From an uncultured Coriobacteriaceae bacterium (GTDB taxonomy: Bacteria; Actinomycetota; Coriobacteriia; Coriobacteriales; Atopobiaceae), in NCBI GenBank assembly GCA_902798915.1, contig CADBYM010000006.1, positions 62,001-126,000 on the forward strand: 64,000 nt of DNA, read 5' to 3'. A model generated the notes under the pieces. It did no database searches, was not told the DNA's origin, and saw only the letters and a list, made by a program, of their open reading frames with translations. Made by a program: the position numbers and the translations under genes. This document shows, one piece after another, positions 61,540 to 64,000 of the stretch. Every line of letters starts with the position of its first letter. The first letter of the stretch is position 1.

Positions 61540-61944
61540 ATGGGCATCTACCTCGACCGCGCCCGGGCGCTTCGAGAAAGCACCGAATATCATTACAACT
61601 GTGCACAGGCCGTGCTCATCCCCTTCGCAGAGCGCGTCGGCCTCACCCTCGAGCAGGCCAACGCCGTGGCGCAGGCGTTCGGCGGTGGCATGCAGACCGG
61701 CAGCACCTGCGGTGCCGTAACTGGAGGCCTCATGGCGCTCGGCGTGCTCGGACTCGCCGACCACAGGACGGTCGTCTCCTTCATCCGCCAAATGCGCGAG
61801 AACCACGACGGCACAATCGCCTGTGCGGACCTACTACGCAAGAACGCAGCCGCAGGCGGACAAAAGAAGCCCCATTGTGATGCGATGGTCTACGAGGCGG
61901 TTGCTCTGGTAGAGGAGCTCTTGCAAGGGAAGCCCGACCAATAG
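61540..61944 (+). CDS. C_GCAxxG_C_C family protein
   Basis: 134 residues, AAGGATG before the ATG. It has the family Cys pattern: YNCAQAVLIPF, then STCGAVTGGLMALG (the GCAxxG-like core), ACADLL and PHCDAMVYEAV, five Cys in all. Proteins of this family are probable redox/iron-sulfur proteins of anaerobes, sometimes annotated as split-soret cytochromes, and their role is not known. Followed by the MgtC-like gene after 36-42 bases, so they may be co-transcribed. Confidence 0.9.
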   Translation: MGIYLDRARALRESTEYHYNCAQAVLIPFAERVGLTLEQANAVAQAFGGGMQTGSTCGAVTGGLMALGVLGLADHRTVVSFIRQMRENHDGTIACADLLRKNAAAGGQKKPHCDAMVYEAVALVEELLQGKPDQ

Positions 61945-61986
61945 ACTCACAAGTCATTCTGAATAGCTACGGAAACGGAGATGCCC

Positions 61987-62670
61987 ATGGAGCTCTTTGC
62001 CAGCCTTCGCGTGTTTGGTCTCGGAACGGTAGTCCTGCGCCTCCTCGGCGCCTTGGTGTGCGGAGCAATGGTGGGACTCGACCGCGAGATGCGCAACAAG
62101 AAGGCTGGTCTCAAGACCCATGTGTTGGTGTGTGTCGGTGCCGCACTCTGCGTAATCGTCTCGGAATGCATCATTCTCGGACGCGACGACATGACCACCG
62201 ACGCAACGCGCATTGCGGCGAACGTCGTCACTGGCGTGGGCTTTCTGTGCGCGGCAACCCTCATGACCAAGGGAAACGGCTCGCTGCATGGCCTCACCAC
62301 CGCGGCGGGCCTCTGGGCGACGGCCATCATCGGTCTTGCCTGCGGTACCGGTTGGCTCGAGGTCGGCCTGCTCGCCGCAGCCATCATTCTCGTGGTGTTT
62401 GTCGTCTTCGGCCACGTGGACAACTACATCGACCGCATCTCCCGCGGCTTCGACCTCTATGCGGAACTCGTGGACTACGAAGAGCTCCCGATGCTGCTTG
62501 ACGTGCTGCATGCGCACGAGGTGCACTTCAGCGGCCTGTGTGTAACCAAAAGTCCCGTGGATACGGTCATCGTCCAGCTAAACGCCGTCACACGCCGCCT
62601 CGGCGAGAAGGAGACCATAGCGGAGCAGCTCAGGGCACTCGCGTGCGTTCGCTACCTGGAGATATTCTAG
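61987..62670 (+). CDS. MgtC/SapB-family membrane protein
   Basis: 227 residues from the ATG at 61987 (GGAG six bases before); the ATG at 61981 is equally open. Five membrane segments (LRLLGALVCGAMVGLDREMRN first, then THVLVCVGAALCVIVSE, GVGFLCAATLM, LHGLTTAAGLWATAIIGLACG and LEVGLLAAAIILVVFVVFG) in the MgtC/SapB order, with the conserved DRE and GLTTAAGLW motifs, then a cytosolic C-terminal domain of about 85 residues like an ACT-type fold. MgtC-type proteins act in Mg2+ stress or modulate ATP synthase; the exact role here is open. Confidence 0.9.
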   Translation: MELFASLRVFGLGTVVLRLLGALVCGAMVGLDREMRNKKAGLKTHVLVCVGAALCVIVSECIILGRDDMTTDATRIAANVVTGVGFLCAATLMTKGNGSLHGLTTAAGLWATAIIGLACGTGWLEVGLLAAAIILVVFVVFGHVDNYIDRISRGFDLYAELVDYEELPMLLDVLHAHEVHFSGLCVTKSPVDTVIVQLNAVTRRLGEKETIAEQLRALACVRYLEIF

Positions 62671-62711
62671 TGGCACCGAAGGCGGCCCCGGAGACCTCTT
62701 GTCCCGGCGCG

Positions 62712-63494
62712 TCACAGCCCTAGCAGCTCACGATACAGACGCTCGTCCGTCTCGCCGAACACGTTAAAGACCACGGTCATGACTGAGTCGTGCTCGTTGA
62801 GCCATGTCTTCACGGCCCGCACGGCAATCCTCGCGGCCTCACCCTGCGGAAAGCCGAAGACGCCCGTACTGATGCAACAGAATGCCACGGAACACAACCC
62901 CTCCGCAGCAGCGGCATCAAGGCAGGCACGATAGCACGAGGCAAGCTGCACGCGATGACGCACGGTCGGAATGCCATTCGCGATGGGACCAACCGTATGA
63001 ATGATGCGATTCGACGGCAGGTTGTAGGCGTCCGTAACCTTCGCCTGCCCAGTCGGTTCCTCGTGGCCCTGCTCCCCCATAATGCGCGCGCACTCGATGC
63101 GCAGCTGCACGCCGGCAAAGGTGTGAATCGCATTGTCGATGCATTGGTGCCCAGGCGTCCAACAGCCCAGCATTTGGGAGTTCGCAGCATTGACGATGGC
63201 ATCGGCCGCAAACGTCGTGATGTCTCCGCGCCACAGGCGCATGCGTGGGTCTGCCGAGGCCTTCGCCTCGTCCACGGCATGTACGACAGCCTCGGCGATG
63301 AGTCCTTGCAACAGCTCATCTTGCTCCGCGAGGAACGTCTCGCCCACAGACCAAGGAGGACGCGTGTTGACCAGCGCGCGGAACGCCGACCACAGTTCGA
63401 CAGCGTCGCACGTTTGGGGAGGAGCCACATCGCGCTCGGCGCAGAGCGTGTCCACAAGGCCCTTCAACAACTGCAGTTTGCGCGCTTCTTCCAT
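62712..63494 (-). CDS. Zinc-type macrodomain protein-ADP-ribose hydrolase
   Basis: 260 residues from the ATG at 63494 (GGAGAGG nine bases before). N-terminal 90 residues are helical; residues about 90-250 form a macrodomain: LWRGDITTFAADAIVNAANSQMLGCWTPGHQCIDNAIH, CISTGVFGFPQGEAARIAVRAV. The GCWxPxHxCID site is the one of the zinc-binding macrodomains (SauMacro/SpyMacro type) that remove ADP-ribose from modified proteins. In Staphylococcus and Streptococcus this type sits with a class M sirtuin and lipoyl-carrier genes; none is visible here, so a partner must be elsewhere. Confidence 0.92.
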   Translation of the reverse strand: MEEARKLQLLKGLVDTLCAERDVAPPQTCDAVELWSAFRALVNTRPPWSVGETFLAEQDELLQGLIAEAVVHAVDEAKASADPRMRLWRGDITTFAADAIVNAANSQMLGCWTPGHQCIDNAIHTFAGVQLRIECARIMGEQGHEEPTGQAKVTDAYNLPSNRIIHTVGPIANGIPTVRHRVQLASCYRACLDAAAAEGLCSVAFCCISTGVFGFPQGEAARIAVRAVKTWLNEHDSVMTVVFNVFGETDERLYRELLGL

Positions 63495-64000
63495 GCCAAT
63501 CCACCTCTCCAGCTTCCACCCTTCATCCAACGCCGATTAACACCGACAGCCAGAAGAATCGAGTGCCCTGCAGCCTCAAACCCCGTTGCCAACCACCTCA
63601 CATGCCTCGGCCACAGCTTTCCACCGAAGAGTTTACGCCAAGTGCACGAGGTGGATACTCTCGACAGAGCGCGAATGCCAGAGAATGCCCCCTTTCGCAG
63701 CTTGCAGACCAAGCATTGATCCTGCGGATGGGGCTCACCACGACGTCGCTCTGCATTAGTGCACAATAAAGTATTGAACTTACTGCAAAACACCAGATAA
63801 GCGGCACTTAAGAACAAATGTTGATGTAATCATTGCTCAGTTGCTATTCTATAAACTGGCAAACGATTGCATCAAGATTCAATGCAAATCGCGCTGAGCT
63901 GGGCTTTTGCATTTAGTTGCAATAATTGTTGTGCAGTTTTGAAGAGTAGGTCCCAGATTCCGAATCACACACATCGCCAGTCTATCCTTAGAAGGCATTG
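63495..64000. other. 506-base non-coding region with TTGCA palindromes at the window end
   Basis: No supported gene. Bases 63530-63760 are GC-rich with no clear feature; from about 63760 the DNA is AT-rich. Elements seen: TTGCA-N6-TGCAA at 63907-63922, and GATTGCAT (63865-63872) facing ATGCAAATC (63882-63890) with one extra base. TTGATG (near 63824) with TATTCT about 18 bases further is a possible promoter. These would suit a regulator of a gene beyond position 64000. Confidence 0.5.

Noticed and set aside
63464-63817. A 117-codon minus-strand frame in the last intergenic region
   Set aside because: No ribosome binding site, no motif, and its composition does not match neighbouring genes; it also overlaps the start of the macrodomain gene.

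Overview
The window reads as the chromosome of a high-GC, Gram-positive anaerobe of class Coriobacteriia, probably near Olsenella, Parolsenella or Collinsella. The genus is an inference from protein style: a tandem pair of SerA-like dehydrogenases, two LTA-synthase-like sulfatases, MarR-ABC-ABC exporters, a GH36 plus GPH sugar operon, and a relic of a kinase/ABC module. No phage, insertion sequence, rRNA or tRNA gene was seen. Start sites were set from visible Shine-Dalgarno (SD) sequences, and several genes use GTG or TTG.

Layout. 1-9.5 kb: partial secD, then ptsH-HAD-tgt, a tail-anchored coiled-coil protein, queA, a zinc-ribbon/coiled-coil gene translationally coupled to queH, a decayed Ser/Thr kinase/ABC permease locus, and thrH. 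Three tRNA queuosine genes (tgt, queA, queH) lie within 7.5 kb. 9.6-18.7 kb: a 7TM HD-GYP protein, a DUF3267 metalloprotease, a metallo-beta-lactamase fold protein, a variant methionyl-tRNA synthetase, a small conserved protein, an M4 metalloprotease lipoprotein and an alpha/beta hydrolase.

18.7-25.7 kb (minus strand) is the most unusual part. It is one tightly packed operon encoding, in transcription order, a Tat-signal PqqD-like protein, a radical SAM/SPASM enzyme, a 160-residue peptide with nine Cys-x-Cys motifs and a 45-bp internal tandem repeat, a large TPR lipoprotein, a second radical SAM enzyme with a B12-type N-terminus, and a U32-peptidase-like protein. I read it as a peptide-modification (RiPP-like) system I cannot match to a named class. 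A hybrid histidine kinase lies directly upstream.

28.4-39.7 kb: a MarR-regulated heterodimeric ABC exporter, a lipoprotein cyclophilin, an alpha-galactosidase with its sugar symporter, a divergent glycosyltransferase-like protein and a DUF1015 protein. 40.1-49.5 kb: a phasin-like protein with a UbiB kinase, a GtrA protein, a CE4 deacetylase coupled to a large TPR membrane protein, an M20 dipeptidase, a HAD phosphatase and a cold-shock protein. 49.6-58 kb: two tandem SerA paralogs behind a leader that can mask the ribosome binding site, two LTA-synthase-like enzymes, and a CPBP protease. 58.1-63.5 kb: alanine dehydrogenase, CCA-adding enzyme, a YigZ-family protein, a C_GCAxxG_C_C protein, an MgtC-like protein and a zinc macrodomain protein. 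The last 0.5 kb is a lower-GC non-coding region with TTGCA palindromes, probably the control region of a gene outside the window.

Serine-linked genes recur: thrH, two serA-like genes and a DUF1015 gene. Long open frames opposite metG, cca and others are antisense artefacts of high GC and were left out.
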